Part shown: positions 1 through 7,356 of the stretch, piece after piece | Layout of the letters: each line of letters starts with the position of its first letter | Position numbering within the stretch: position 1 is the first letter of the stretch | The notes under the pieces: generated by a model | Seen by the model: only the letters and a program-made list of their open reading frames with translations | Databases searched by the model: none | Told to the model about the DNA's origin: nothing | Position numbers and translations under genes: made by a program | NCBI RefSeq assembly: GCF_014838715.1 | Contig: NZ_CP061947.1 | Location: 3,596,001-3,660,000 of the forward strand | Length of the DNA stretch: 64,000 nucleotides | Source: Algoriphagus sp. Y33 | Lineage (GTDB): Bacteria; Bacteroidota; Bacteroidia; Cytophagales; Cyclobacteriaceae | Direction of reading: 5' to 3'

Positions 1-112
1 TTGACAGTCGTAGGCGGAAGGCCAACTCATTGCACTTGCGAACAATGTCTTCCATGTAAGTTTACAGCATTCATCACGATTCCCCTATAAGGAAAGGTAA
101 GATTCAAGACAC
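1..112. other. Left edge, end of an upstream cassette
   Basis: No convincing gene is visible. A minus-strand frame opens with ATG at position 55 and stays open to the window edge (18 codons), so the 5' end of a leftward gene is possible, but it is too short to identify. By position this stretch would belong to the cassette left of the first palindromic site. Confidence 0.25.
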
Positions 113-239
113 ACCACGGTCTAGTGTATGAGCAGTAGCGGATTAAAAACCACTAACTTTTCGGTTAAACACTTACCTTTATTAATATTCATTTCGTTTC
201 AATTTAGCACCAAACCCGCTATTGCTTATACACATTGTT
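113..239. repeat. attC-like palindromic cassette site 1
   Basis: Imperfect inverted repeat with 18-bp arms, GTGTATGAGCAGTAGCGG (124-141) and CCGCTATTGCTTATACAC (216-233), two mismatches, both transitions that would allow G-T pairs in a folded strand. The loop is about 74 bases. The right core is GTT (237-239), the first bases of the next cassette. The left core is a degenerate CAC rather than AAC. Layout matches sites 2-4, and overall length of about 122-127 bp is like the longer integron attC sites. Recombination function is inferred. Confidence 0.7.
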
Positions 240-252
240 GCCAGTAGTGTTT

Positions 253-834
253 TTATTCCGCTATTCGTTTTCTATTGACATTATACAAGTCAAAATTCGG
301 ATGTTTCCAAAATGCTTCAAGTCCGTTTTTTTCAATAAATTCCATTTCTGATGAGTAAATTGGATAAAGTCCGGCAATGTTAATTTTGTAATTTAATCCA
401 ATGTCAATATTCGAGAAATCTTTTTTTTCCAAAATTGATGGTGTAAAAACTAAAAAAGCGTCCATTTCAGATTCGTCAGATATACTTTCTCTAAAATTGA
501 TTGTATTACTATAACTAAATGGGCAATTTTCTCTTAATTTATTCGCTAAAAATCCCGCAACTTGAGCGAAAGAAATATCTTTTGAATCAACAGTAATTAT
601 CAGTTCAGGTCGTCCGAATTTCCAATCTGGATTATTTCCGAGTGATAGTCCGTAAGTTACTCCTGTTATCATTCCTTTTTCTGGAATATCTTTATAAACC
701 ATTGTTGTAACTCCAGCAATTCCATCTTTTTCAGATTTTTCTATAAAAAATTCGGGTTCAGTTTGAAAAATTCTGTCTAAATGAGCTAAATATTTTTCGA
801 CTGGTGTTTTTTTCTTAAATATTCCTTTCAACAT
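253..834 (-). CDS. Suppressor-of-fused (SUFU) domain protein, cassette gene
   Basis: A 193-aa cytoplasmic protein without signal peptide. The central part has the SUFU-family pattern: GVTYGLSLG near residue 58, a GRPEL segment, AGFLANKLR, PFSYSNTINF and AGLYPIYSSE toward the C-terminus, ending with a FWKHPNFDLYNV-type tail. Bacterial SUFU-family proteins are known as immunity proteins in polymorphic toxin systems, but no toxin gene accompanies this one, so a protective role is inference. It is the only gene of its cassette, flanked by palindromic sites 1 and 2, whose core-proximal sequences (GTTGCCAGTAGTG at the left, CATTACTGGCAAC at the right) are nearly complementary. The gene is AT-rich compared with the chromosome further right, which fits a transferred cassette. 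ATG start 18 bp inside the cassette end. Confidence 0.75.
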   Translation of the reverse strand: MLKGIFKKKTPVEKYLAHLDRIFQTEPEFFIEKSEKDGIAGVTTMVYKDIPEKGMITGVTYGLSLGNNPDWKFGRPELIITVDSKDISFAQVAGFLANKLRENCPFSYSNTINFRESISDESEMDAFLVFTPSILEKKDFSNIDIGLNYKINIAGLYPIYSSEMEFIEKNGLEAFWKHPNFDLYNVNRKRIAE

Positions 835-857
835 AAAGTTTGGTTTACATTACTGGC

Positions 858-979
858 AACGTTTAGTATATGCAAAGTAGGCGATTGCGGGCTTCAAACT
901 TATCAAACCGAGATGAAGTTGAAGCGAGCTACAACCGTTGAATTTACTGCTATTTCGCCTATTTTGTATATACATTGTT
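858..979. repeat. attC-like palindromic cassette site 2
   Basis: 122-bp site bounded by AAC (858-860) and GTT (977-979). The arms are GTATATGCAAAGTAGGCG (866-883) and CGCCTATTTTGTATATAC (956-973), 18 bp with two transition mismatches and about 72 bases between them. Unpaired spacers between core and arm are unequal (5 and 3 bases), as expected if extrahelical bases give strand choice. The left core belongs to the SUFU cassette and the right core to the mercury cassette. Confidence 0.75.
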
Positions 980-1004
980 AGCGGTTCGGGCTTTTTTTCT
1001 TCGG

Positions 1005-1211
1005 TCAGCAACATTTCTCGTCTTGTTGAATTGGTGGACATTTCTCGCTCCCATAACTGCAATAAACACAGCAGTCTCCTTGTTGTGGTTTCAATACAGT
1101 TTTGCAGTTTTCGCACTCGTAAAAGTATTGGCAAGCATCTGTCGGCATTGTTTCTTCTTTTTTGTGTCCGCAGTTGGGGCAAGTGATTGTTGATTGCAAT
1201 TTTATTTCCAT
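1005..1211 (-). CDS. GDCCVxC-domain small metal-binding protein
   Basis: 68 aa, with four Cys-rich clusters: CPNCGHK near the N-terminus, CENCK, the signature GDCCVYCSYGS, and a terminal CC. This matches the GDCCVxC-domain family of small proteins that often sit in mercury-resistance operons; some members carry selenocysteine, but this one has ordinary Cys codons. A thiol role in binding mercury or another soft metal is inferred. It is the last gene of a three-gene operon, starting 1 base after the merTP-like stop codon. The operon ends before palindromic site 2. Confidence 0.75.
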   Translation of the reverse strand: MEIKLQSTITCPNCGHKKEETMPTDACQYFYECENCKTVLKPQQGDCCVYCSYGSEKCPPIQQDEKCC

Positions 1212-1212
1212 T

Positions 1213-1812
1213 TTATTTTTCCTTTTTGTCTCTTACTGAATATCCTGTTCCGTTAATTGCTGTTTCGATTTCGGCTATGTTAGTTTTTGAGTTGTCAAAT
1301 TCAACGATTGCGTTTCCATTCTCGTATGAAGCAGTTGATTTGATTATTCCTGAAAGTTTGTTCACTTCGTGGTTTACGTGTTCTTCGCATCCTGCACAAG
1401 TCATTCCGCTGATAGTAAACTCAACGGTCTGTAAATTTGATTTGTCAACTACTATTACTTGTTTTTCTGTCTTAGGGTAGAAAATATGTGCATAGTAAGG
1501 AAAGGCAAGCATTACAATTGCGAATGCTGTAACAATTCCTAAAAACTTTTTACTCTGAATGAATTTTGGCTTTTCATCAGTTTCACAATCACAGTCTATT
1601 TCCTTTTTCGGTTTTAGTTTTTGATACCAAGCAAAACCAAGAACCAAAATTGTCAAACCAATTAAATACGGTCGGAAAGGTTCAAGCCACGAAAAAGAGG
1701 CAGCAAGTCCGCTTGTTCCTGCAATTAGTGCCAAAACTGGTGTAATACAGCATAGAGAAGCAGCGAATGCCGTTAAAATTCCTGCTCCGATTAGTTTATT
1801 GTCCTTTTTCAT
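1213..1812 (-). CDS. merTP: Mercuric transport protein MerTP (MerT-HMA fusion)
   Basis: A 199-aa inner-membrane protein. The N-terminal 125 residues have MerT-like helices: the first carries the vicinal pair in SLCCITP that takes Hg(II) from the periplasm, a second helix follows after a short loop, then a cytoplasmic stretch with CDCET, and a third helix. The C-terminal 70 residues form a heavy-metal-associated domain with the motif GMTCAGCEEHV, the MerP-like part. Fusions of this type are known in Bacteroidota mercury loci. The start overlaps the stop of the ArsR-type gene by 4 bases (ATGA), indicating translational coupling. No merA reductase is present in the cassette or elsewhere in the window, so uptake here must rely on a reductase encoded elsewhere, or the operon may do something other than full detoxification. 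Confidence 0.85.
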   Translation of the reverse strand: MKKDNKLIGAGILTAFAASLCCITPVLALIAGTSGLAASFSWLEPFRPYLIGLTILVLGFAWYQKLKPKKEIDCDCETDEKPKFIQSKKFLGIVTAFAIVMLAFPYYAHIFYPKTEKQVIVVDKSNLQTVEFTISGMTCAGCEEHVNHEVNKLSGIIKSTASYENGNAIVEFDNSKTNIAEIETAINGTGYSVRDKKEK

Positions 1813-2183
1813 ATTGTCTCCAAAATTTTGTTTTCGTCAAGTATTATGAAAAACGGTTCAAGCAAGTTTTTGTATTCGTTTGTCAGCGAATAGAAAATGG
1901 TCTGTGCTTGCCTTTCTGTTTCAATGAGTTTTCGGTCTTTGAGTTTTCGCAGGTGTTGAGAAACTGCCGAAATGGTCATTCCAAGAACATCACTCAGGTC
2001 GCAAACGCAAAGTTGTTTCTCTTCATAAAGCAGGAACAGGATTTTCAGTCTGACGTTGTTACCCGCCAATTCAAGTCCGTTCGATAAGTAGTCAAACGAG
2101 CCGTTGAGTTCTGCAACTCGGTCTTTACAACGGTTGATTTGTTTAATGTCCGCTTGTTGTCTTATGCAAGAATTGTTTTCCAT
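1809..2183 (-). CDS. ArsR-family metal-responsive repressor
   Basis: 124 aa from the ATG at 2183; a TTG 18 bases further upstream lies inside the promoter and is rejected as start. The protein has the winged-helix ArsR/SmtB fold: a metal-sensing motif CVCDLSDVLG in helix 3, followed by the recognition helix region TISAVSQHLRKLKDRKLI and the wing. The N-terminus carries extra Cys (NNSCIRQQ and RCKD) that could serve as ligands. First gene of the mercury operon, so it likely represses its own transcription until Hg(II) or a similar thiophilic metal binds. The promoter ends at the start codon, so the mRNA is probably leaderless or nearly so. Confidence 0.8.
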   Translation of the reverse strand: MENNSCIRQQADIKQINRCKDRVAELNGSFDYLSNGLELAGNNVRLKILFLLYEEKQLCVCDLSDVLGMTISAVSQHLRKLKDRKLIETERQAQTIFYSLTNEYKNLLEPFFIILDENKILETI

Positions 2184-2188
2184 AAACA

Positions 2189-2219
2189 CAAAGATAGTCA
2201 ACTTGTTTATTTAAGCAAA
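2189..2219 (-). promoter_or_regulatory. Bacteroidota-type promoter of the mercury operon
   Basis: On the minus strand TTTG (2219-2216), 19 bases, then TATCTTTG (2196-2189), an exact match to the TTTG-N19-TAnnTTTG promoter of Bacteroidota. The -7 box ends 5 bases before the ATG, so transcription should start at or next to the start codon. A repressor bound here would block polymerase directly. Confidence 0.7.
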
Positions 2220-2241
2220 TGCTAAAATACAATATTTTAAA

Positions 2242-2269
2242 AATAACCCGATTTGTTTCTCGGGTCGTT
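2242..2269. terminator. Bidirectional terminator-like hairpin
   Basis: ACCCGA and TCGGGT pair around an 8-base loop, with A-rich sequence on one side and GTTTTATT on the other. It lies between the intron and the mercury promoter, so it could insulate the operon from transcripts arriving from the upstream cassettes. Confidence 0.5.
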
Positions 2270-2286
2270 TTATTGCCTGACCGCTA

Positions 2287-4218
2287 ATCGGGTCAGGCAA
2301 GGGAATTGCACCCTCACCTTCCCACAGAACCGTGCGTGAGACTCTCACCTCACACGGCTCTTCATGTTTATAAATCGCTTGGTACTAAAAGTACTTAAGG
2401 TTGAACCAATTTCCAATGCTCAAACAGGCTCGGAGAGGCTTTATACTGGCGCTTCAGCCATCTGACTGCGGCCATCTTATACAGTCCCTTCTCCCATTTT
2501 ACCCATTTGAGCAGACGATGGTTGAGCTGATTCCATACTTCACGCATAGGCTCTCCCCGCAGCTTGTGGTAGTAGTTCAGCAGTCCTCTGATAATTGGAT
2601 TGAGACGTTTGGCAATATCCAGTAACGGCCTTCGCCACTTGTGGATTGCCATATCTCTAAACTTTCCCAATATCGATGCTTTGGATTTGCTGCTTACAAA
2701 TGTTCCCGGCAGTAGCATACCCTTCCCTTTAATGGTTTGCATGGTTGGTTTGATAGTAAAACCCAGGAAGTCATATTTCCTTGGATGCTTGGTCTCTGAC
2801 CGGCCACGAAGATTTACTATCTTGGTCTTTACAGGATGCAGTTCCAGATGGCAGGCTTTCATGCGTTGGCTGATTAGCCTAAGCATAAATTTCGCCTGTT
2901 TCTCTGTCTTGCAATGCACCACTACATCATCGGCATACCGTTCAAAGGGCTTTTCGGGATGAAACTTTCTCATCCATTCGTCTAAAGCCACATGCAGATA
3001 GAGGTTGGCAAGCAGTGGACTTACCACGCCTCCCTGAGGTGTCCCTGCACTCGTTTTCAAATACTCTCCTTCTGCCATAATACCTGCCTTTAGCCATCTG
3101 GACACGTATAGTGCGACCCATTCGTCCTTGCAGTAATGCCTCAAGGCTTTCATCATCAGGTCATGGTCAATATTATCGAAGAACCCTTTGATATCCAGGT
3201 CGACGACAAAATCATGTCCAAAACAATTCAGCTGTGATTGTTTAACCGCTTGGTGGGCACTGCGTCCGGGTCGATAGCCGAAAGAACTTTCATGGAATAT
3301 GGGTTCCAGTTGTCTCTCCAAGTGCTGACGCACTACTTGCTGGGCAATACGGTCTAGAAGGGTCGGTACGCCTAGTTTGCGAACTCCCCCATCCTTCTTA
3401 GGTATCTCCACTTGCTTGACAGGCGAAGGAAAATAACTCCCTGAGGTCAGGCGGTTCCACAGTTTATACAGTTGTGATGAGAGATCTTTATCCAAGTCCT
3501 CCCAACCCATCTGGTCTATACCAGCACTTCCTTTGTTAGATTTTACTTTCCTGTACGCTTGCCATACCATCAGTTTGGTAATTGGTTGCGATTTTGTTTC
3601 ATAATAGTCTGTCATCCCAAATTGCTTGGTTGTAAACTGGTTTGAAACCAAACATGCCTCCTTCCCGCCTCCTCGCTCAAATGTCCCCCGGACATTTGCC
3701 GTGCTCCATTCCCGTTACAGGAACTTCATCACTACTACGAATAGGTCTGTCCCCTATACCTCACCTAACCACAGGTGCAGGTTTCCTCTTTCGATTTGGC
3801 CTGACGGTATAGAGTTCACTTGTTCCCCCGAAATCATCGGGGCAGGCTTTGAAATGGCCTGTACTGTGTTCCTGCCAGCTTAACCCCGGATGCGGTGTGG
3901 CCGGTATCTTCCGGGCGTCTGCCACACTTAGTCATAGGTATAAACGTAACTACCTATTTTTCACATCTTAATTTGCCATATCGAAGCTTCATCACTGGTT
4001 CACTTTCGTTCAGCTCCATCAGTACTCACCTACAGGAATCGATGTTCCCATTTTTCCTTAACCGCTCACCACATCAGTGCTTCCACTAGATGCAGCGTAA
4101 GGTGGTTTGATAGCTGCTCCGGCAAGCCGCCATCGGAGGGCCTAGCTATTGATTTCTCAATAGTCCTCCATCCATTTCAAAGCATTCAACCTACTTTTAA
4201 GGTCGATTCAAGTCACAC
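2287..4218 (-). mobile_element. Group II intron inserted in an attC-like site
   Basis: A 1932-nt intron read on the minus strand. Its 5' end is GTGTGACTTG (from 4218) and its 3' end is CCGAT (to 2287), the AY ending expected of group II introns. A domain V-like hairpin, GAGCCGTGTGAGG pairing with CTCACGCACGGTTC, lies near 2328-2362, and the maturase ORF lies at 2395-3651. About 570 nt of ribozyme sequence precede the ORF. Removing these bases joins CCCTAAAACGT to TAGCGGTCAGG and restores AACGTTAGCGG, the core of a palindromic cassette site. IIC-attC introns are known to enter integron attC sites; this element behaves the same way at a non-canonical site. Class assignment was not computed. Confidence 0.85.
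2395..3651 (-). CDS. ltrA: Group II intron reverse transcriptase/maturase
   Basis: 418 aa. The N-terminal and central part is the reverse transcriptase: KSNKGSAGIDQM (RT0/1), FGYRPGRSAHQAV (RT2a/3), DLDIKGFFDNIDHD (RT3), GTPQGGVVSPLLANL (RT4) and the catalytic FERYADDVVV with YADD at about residues 239-242. A thumb/maturase (X/GIIM) domain follows, with GLLNYYHKLRG and the C-terminal KWVKW segment. There is no room for an HNH endonuclease domain, so second-strand cleavage must come from elsewhere, as in compact bacterial introns that use hairpins or replication forks as targets. The frame is intact, so the intron may still be mobile. It is encoded in the intron sense strand. Confidence 0.9.
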   Translation of the reverse strand: MVSNQFTTKQFGMTDYYETKSQPITKLMVWQAYRKVKSNKGSAGIDQMGWEDLDKDLSSQLYKLWNRLTSGSYFPSPVKQVEIPKKDGGVRKLGVPTLLDRIAQQVVRQHLERQLEPIFHESSFGYRPGRSAHQAVKQSQLNCFGHDFVVDLDIKGFFDNIDHDLMMKALRHYCKDEWVALYVSRWLKAGIMAEGEYLKTSAGTPQGGVVSPLLANLYLHVALDEWMRKFHPEKPFERYADDVVVHCKTEKQAKFMLRLISQRMKACHLELHPVKTKIVNLRGRSETKHPRKYDFLGFTIKPTMQTIKGKGMLLPGTFVSSKSKASILGKFRDMAIHKWRRPLLDIAKRLNPIIRGLLNYYHKLRGEPMREVWNQLNHRLLKWVKWEKGLYKMAAVRWLKRQYKASPSLFEHWKLVQP

Positions 4219-4341
4219 ACGTTTTAGGGCTTTGCGTTCGGGCGGGTTTCGGAGCACAAAGTTTCAATTTATTACTAAAGTTCATTAGAAGTACAAGGCT
4301 CCAATTTTGCACGTCAGCCCGCCTGACGCAAAACCCGTGTT
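4219..4341. repeat. attC-like palindromic cassette site 3, split by the intron
   Basis: The arms are GGGCTTTGCGTTCGGGCGGG (from 4227) and CCCGCCTGACGCAAAACCC (4318-4336), pairing with one bulge. The right core is GTT (4339-4341). The left core AAC is rebuilt only by joining the intron flanks: ACCGCTA (2280-2286) plus the AC at 4219-4220. Reconstructed length is close to 122 bp, like sites 2 and 4. Confidence 0.7.
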
Positions 4342-4358
4342 GGTGGCTGGGCTTCCTT

Positions 4359-4970
4359 TCATCGTCTCATTGATATGTTTTCGTGCACCCATTTTGCTTC
4401 TTCGTCTGGCGTTACTTTGTCTAACGTACTACTTATTCTGCTAAAAGTCGCTTGCGGAAAATCGTAAGGTTTGCTGTCGTCAAAATATGGTCCAACTACA
4501 CCTAAAAACCATCCGTCTTTTGCAGCCCAATGCGGTTCGCTCACTCTGCATTTAAAAACTTCATAGTGAACAAAGTTATTTTGTCCGTCAAAGTCAAAGG
4601 TTACACGTTTAATATGTTCAATTTCGTCAGGGCAAGCATCAAGTTCAGTCGGAAACTCTAACCAATTTGCAAGATTACTTTCAGCACCTGAAATTAAATT
4701 ATTGAACTCCTTCGGAAAAAGATTTGTCTTGTTGTGGTCTGCTAAAAGTTGAAATGCTGTCTGTCTGGTTAATATGTTTTTCGCAAATGGCAAAACATCA
4801 TTTCCCGTAATTTCTTGTCCACTTTCAAGTTTGTCGTAGAGTTCTTTAACTCTATCAAAACGTTCTGCGTTGAGTTTGTTGTTCTGTCGTTTAACAGTTA
4901 CAAGTCTGTAAACAGCAAAAACTACAATTGCTAAAACTATCAGTCCGATTATTATAAAAACTATTTTCAT
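4359..4970 (-). CDS. Hypothetical membrane-anchored protein, cassette gene
   Basis: 203 aa, family not recognised. Residues 1-25 form one hydrophobic helix (FIIIGLIVLAIVVFAVYRL) followed by basic residues VKRQ, so the protein is probably anchored in the inner membrane by its N-terminus with the rest in the cytoplasm. The soluble part is mixed alpha/beta, with a C-terminal region rich in aromatic residues (HWAAKDGWFLGVVGPYF). It is the only gene in its cassette; the cassette begins with GTTGGTGGC after site 3 and ends with GCCACCAAC before site 4, exact complements. No partner gene suggests a function. Confidence 0.65.
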   Translation of the reverse strand: MKIVFIIIGLIVLAIVVFAVYRLVTVKRQNNKLNAERFDRVKELYDKLESGQEITGNDVLPFAKNILTRQTAFQLLADHNKTNLFPKEFNNLISGAESNLANWLEFPTELDACPDEIEHIKRVTFDFDGQNNFVHYEVFKCRVSEPHWAAKDGWFLGVVGPYFDDSKPYDFPQATFSRISSTLDKVTPDEEAKWVHENISMRR

Positions 4971-5024
4971 TCTTCGTTTATTTTGAATTTGTCTGTCTGT
5001 GAAGTGTCAGTTAGCCTTGCCACC

Positions 5025-5147
5025 AACGATTATATATACTTCGGAGGGGGATTTTCTAGCAGTTCAGTATCCGCCGAGAACCGTAATAGGATAATGAGAA
5101 ACAGCCTGACTTACAACGACCACCCCCTCTGAGGTATATATGCTGTT
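5025..5147. repeat. attC-like palindromic cassette site 4
   Basis: 123-bp site from AAC (5025-5027) to GTT (5145-5147). The arms are TATATACTTCGGAGGGGG (5033-5050) and CCCCCTCTGAGGTATATA (5123-5140), two transition mismatches, 72 bases between arms. Spacers of 5 and 4 unpaired bases separate the arms from the cores. Arm sequence is unrelated to sites 1-3; only the geometry and the AAC/GTT cores are shared. Confidence 0.75.
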
Positions 5148-5172
5148 ATAGGGCGTTTTCCTGTTTTTCGTT

Positions 5173-5622
5173 TTATTGGTCTGCTTCATCGTCAGAGTAC
5201 AATATATCTTTCGGCAACAGGTCATTCTGTAAATATTTAATATCCGATTTTGTCCAAAAATTAAAATTCATTAGTCCCATTGTTCCGCTGTCAAACCAAT
5301 TTCCTTCTTTATCTTGAATTTGCAGTGTCCACTTATATGGTTTTCCATTTTTTGAAAACTCTTTAAGCCTTGCAATTCCTGTCAAACCGAAAACAAGTTG
5401 ATGAAGCATTTCATTTGTCTCTTCTTCGGTGTTGTCATAGTGCCAATGAAAAGTTCCGAAATGGAGTGTGTTTTCTCGTTGATCGGTCTGCAACAAAATG
5501 TCAAATCCTTTGTCGTCACGGCAAAATATTTCGAGTTCACTTTCATTTTTCTTATTGAATTTAATGTCAGGATACTTGTTAAGTTTCTCAACTACTATGT
5601 CAATAATATTTTGTTCTGCCAT
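5173..5622 (-). CDS. Hypothetical protein, cassette gene
   Basis: 149 aa, soluble, acidic at the C-terminus (YSDDEADQ), family not recognised. It contains a aromatic-rich middle (LHFGTFHWHYD) and KWTLQIQDKEGNWFDSGTMG, which suggests a small beta-rich fold. No signal peptide or membrane segment. It shares a cassette with the lipoprotein gene 27 bases upstream of its start, the only two-ORF unknown cassette here, so the pair may work together. The cassette ends are TGTTATAGGGC and GCCCTATAACA, perfect complements. Confidence 0.6.
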   Translation of the reverse strand: MAEQNIIDIVVEKLNKYPDIKFNKKNESELEIFCRDDKGFDILLQTDQRENTLHFGTFHWHYDNTEEETNEMLHQLVFGLTGIARLKEFSKNGKPYKWTLQIQDKEGNWFDSGTMGLMNFNFWTKSDIKYLQNDLLPKDILYSDDEADQ

Positions 5623-5649
5623 TGGTTTGCTTTGTCAATTTTCTTGCAT

Positions 5650-6093
5650 TCATTTTTTCGTTGTCGGGTCAAAGCCATACATGAAGTTGTTTAAATGTCC
5701 ATCTGAACTTTCAAGTCCAACAATGTCCATTAGTTCTTCAAAGTAGCTACAAACTCTTTCTCTGTCTTCAGTGTCAAGTTGTAAGTATAATTCGGCAAAT
5801 CTGTCAAGTCCGATTTTGATTGCATTTTGATATTCTTTGTCTGTTGCATTTCCTTTGTCTGCAAGTTTTTTAAGATCGTCTGCTGCAAGATTGATTTTTT
5901 CTGTCAAAACTGGCTTTAGACTTGGTTCACCTATTCCTGGATAAAATAGTTTGTCATCTTGTAGAAATTTTTCTCTGTTCTTAAACTCTTCAAATTTTGT
6001 CATTGCATTTTCTGGTGTTTTTATTTGTCCTTGTCCACAAGCTGTAAAAAGAAGTAAAGTCAGTGCAATTATTATGTTTGTTTTAAGTTTCAC
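5650..6093 (-). CDS. Cassette lipoprotein, DUF4844-like
   Basis: 147 aa. A lipoprotein signal peptide is clear: KLKTNI, a hydrophobic stretch, and a lipobox ending FTAC at residue 19. The mature part is helical, with motifs FYPGIGEPSLKPVL, NATDKEYQNAIKIGLDRF and DREDR-like ERVCSYFEELMDIVGLESS, which resemble the DUF4844 family as I remember it; the function of that family is unknown. The first gene of the cassette after the integrase, on the same strand as the integrase. Confidence 0.65.
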   Translation of the reverse strand: MKLKTNIIIALTLLLFTACGQGQIKTPENAMTKFEEFKNREKFLQDDKLFYPGIGEPSLKPVLTEKINLAADDLKKLADKGNATDKEYQNAIKIGLDRFAELYLQLDTEDRERVCSYFEELMDIVGLESSDGHLNNFMYGFDPTTKK

Positions 6094-6109
6094 AGTCGTC
6101 TTTTTAAAT

Positions 6110-6145
6110 GCCCTATAACACTTGTGTATACAGCATTCCCCTACC
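6110..6145. repeat. Half of an attC-like site at the array edge
   Basis: GCCCTATAAC (6110-6119) is the left core and is complementary to the start of the same cassette at 5145. It is followed by a 4-base spacer and a potential arm GTGTATACAGCATTCCCC, but no partner arm exists in the next 130 bases, which are integrase coding sequence. The array therefore ends with a half-site, either a boundary of the system or a scar. Confidence 0.55.
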
Positions 6146-7307
6146 CTATTGCGTCTATATCACCATTGTCTATAGGTCTTCGGGGTTCTGACGACACCAA
6201 ATTAAGGATTTCGGCGATACCATCAAGTGGGCTCTGGATGTTTTTGTTGGAAATGGACAACACATGGGTATAGATTTCTGTGGTCTTACTGCTCCCATGC
6301 CCCAGCAATGCCTGCACATATCGAAGATTTGTGCCCTGTTGGAGCAAGTGTGTCGCAAAGCTGTGCCGTAGGGTATGGACAGTTGCCCAAGGGTTGGAAT
6401 TGCTTTTCTTGATTGCCCTACGAAACACCGCCTGAATACTGGTAGCAGAATATTGGCCCCCGTCCTGTCCCTCAAACAGCCAATAGGATGGTCTGTATTC
6501 CTTGTAATACTGTCTTAGCAGCACCAAAAGAAGGGGCGAAAGCACAGTTTTACGGTCCTTTTTATTTTTTGCCCCTTTGATAAAAATATAGCCTTCGTCA
6601 GAGTGGATATCCCGGCTCCGCAGGTTGATCGCCTCACTGATTCTTAACCCGGCGCTGTAGATCAGCATGAGTACCGCACGGTGCTTAAGGTTCTCCACGC
6701 TTTGCAGGATTGATTTCACCTCATCTTGGCTTAGAATATTAGGTAGCGTTAGGCTTTTCTTAGGTCGCTGGATCTCATAAACGGTACGCTCTCTGCCCAG
6801 TACATGCTCATAATACGCTTTAATGGCATTGATCAGTGTATTCTGGGCACTTTCCGAAATCCTGTATTTGGTGATCTGATGGTACACAAACCCCTCGATT
6901 TCTTCCTTGGTCACGTCAAGGATATTCCTGGTTTCAAAAAACGACAGAAACTTGGCCAGTGAGGAAATATAGTTCTTGACCGTGGACGGACTGTATGCTT
7001 TGAGGATAAGCTTTTGTTCCAGATCGGCCAATGCCTGCATGGACTGCCTATTCAGGTTTTTGGAGGGAGCAGGTACTTTTTTTTCAGCAGACCTGACTTC
7101 TGATTTACCCTGATACAACCGCATGAGCAATTCCCAGTTTTCCCTTGTATTGACTAAACTCCACAATTTTTGGGTTGGATGGTAAAAGCTGGTATTGATG
7201 CGCTTCAATTGCTCCCTTTCCAGTTTAAGGGAATAGGGTACAAAGATTTTTATCCGGCTTGCTTTAGGCAAGGGCTGATATATAATGATTTGAGCGGGAC
7301 TTTCCAT
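6141..7307 (-). CDS. Tyrosine recombinase (integrase) at the cassette array
   Basis: 388 aa. An N-terminal arm-type domain (about 1-75) is followed by a SAM-like core-binding domain (about 88-175, KAYSPSTVKNYISSLAKF) and a catalytic domain with the full set of residues: R222 in AGLRISE, Lys in GAKNKKDRK near 247, H311 and R314 in HTLRH, H337 in LLGHG, and the nucleophile Y346 in TEIYTH. The insert of about 16-20 residues before the HTLRH box that marks IntI is absent, so this is a XerC/D-like enzyme rather than a canonical integron integrase. Its 3' end abuts the last half-site and all cassettes are co-directional with it, unlike class 1 integrons where intI diverges from the array. Whether it recombines the palindromic sites is inference from position. 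Confidence 0.85.
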   Translation of the reverse strand: MESPAQIIIYQPLPKASRIKIFVPYSLKLEREQLKRINTSFYHPTQKLWSLVNTRENWELLMRLYQGKSEVRSAEKKVPAPSKNLNRQSMQALADLEQKLILKAYSPSTVKNYISSLAKFLSFFETRNILDVTKEEIEGFVYHQITKYRISESAQNTLINAIKAYYEHVLGRERTVYEIQRPKKSLTLPNILSQDEVKSILQSVENLKHRAVLMLIYSAGLRISEAINLRSRDIHSDEGYIFIKGAKNKKDRKTVLSPLLLVLLRQYYKEYRPSYWLFEGQDGGQYSATSIQAVFRRAIKKSNSNPWATVHTLRHSFATHLLQQGTNLRYVQALLGHGSSKTTEIYTHVLSISNKNIQSPLDGIAEILNLVSSEPRRPIDNGDIDAIG

Positions 7308-7356
7308 GGTTTTTTAATGCCAGTATAGCTTATCCTTTGAATTTAAGTCGGGAGCT

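Noticed and set aside
938..1480. Overlapping plus-strand frames opposite the mercury genes
   Set aside because: Antisense shadows of merTP and the GDCCVxC gene, whose motifs are clear on the minus strand.
2401..3883. Plus-strand frames within the group II intron
   Set aside because: Shadow frames of the maturase and of structured intron RNA.
113..5147. The palindromic sites as ordinary transcription terminators
   Set aside because: Loops of about 72 bases, no T-tracts after the stems, conserved AAC/GTT cores and complementary cassette ends are not terminator features.
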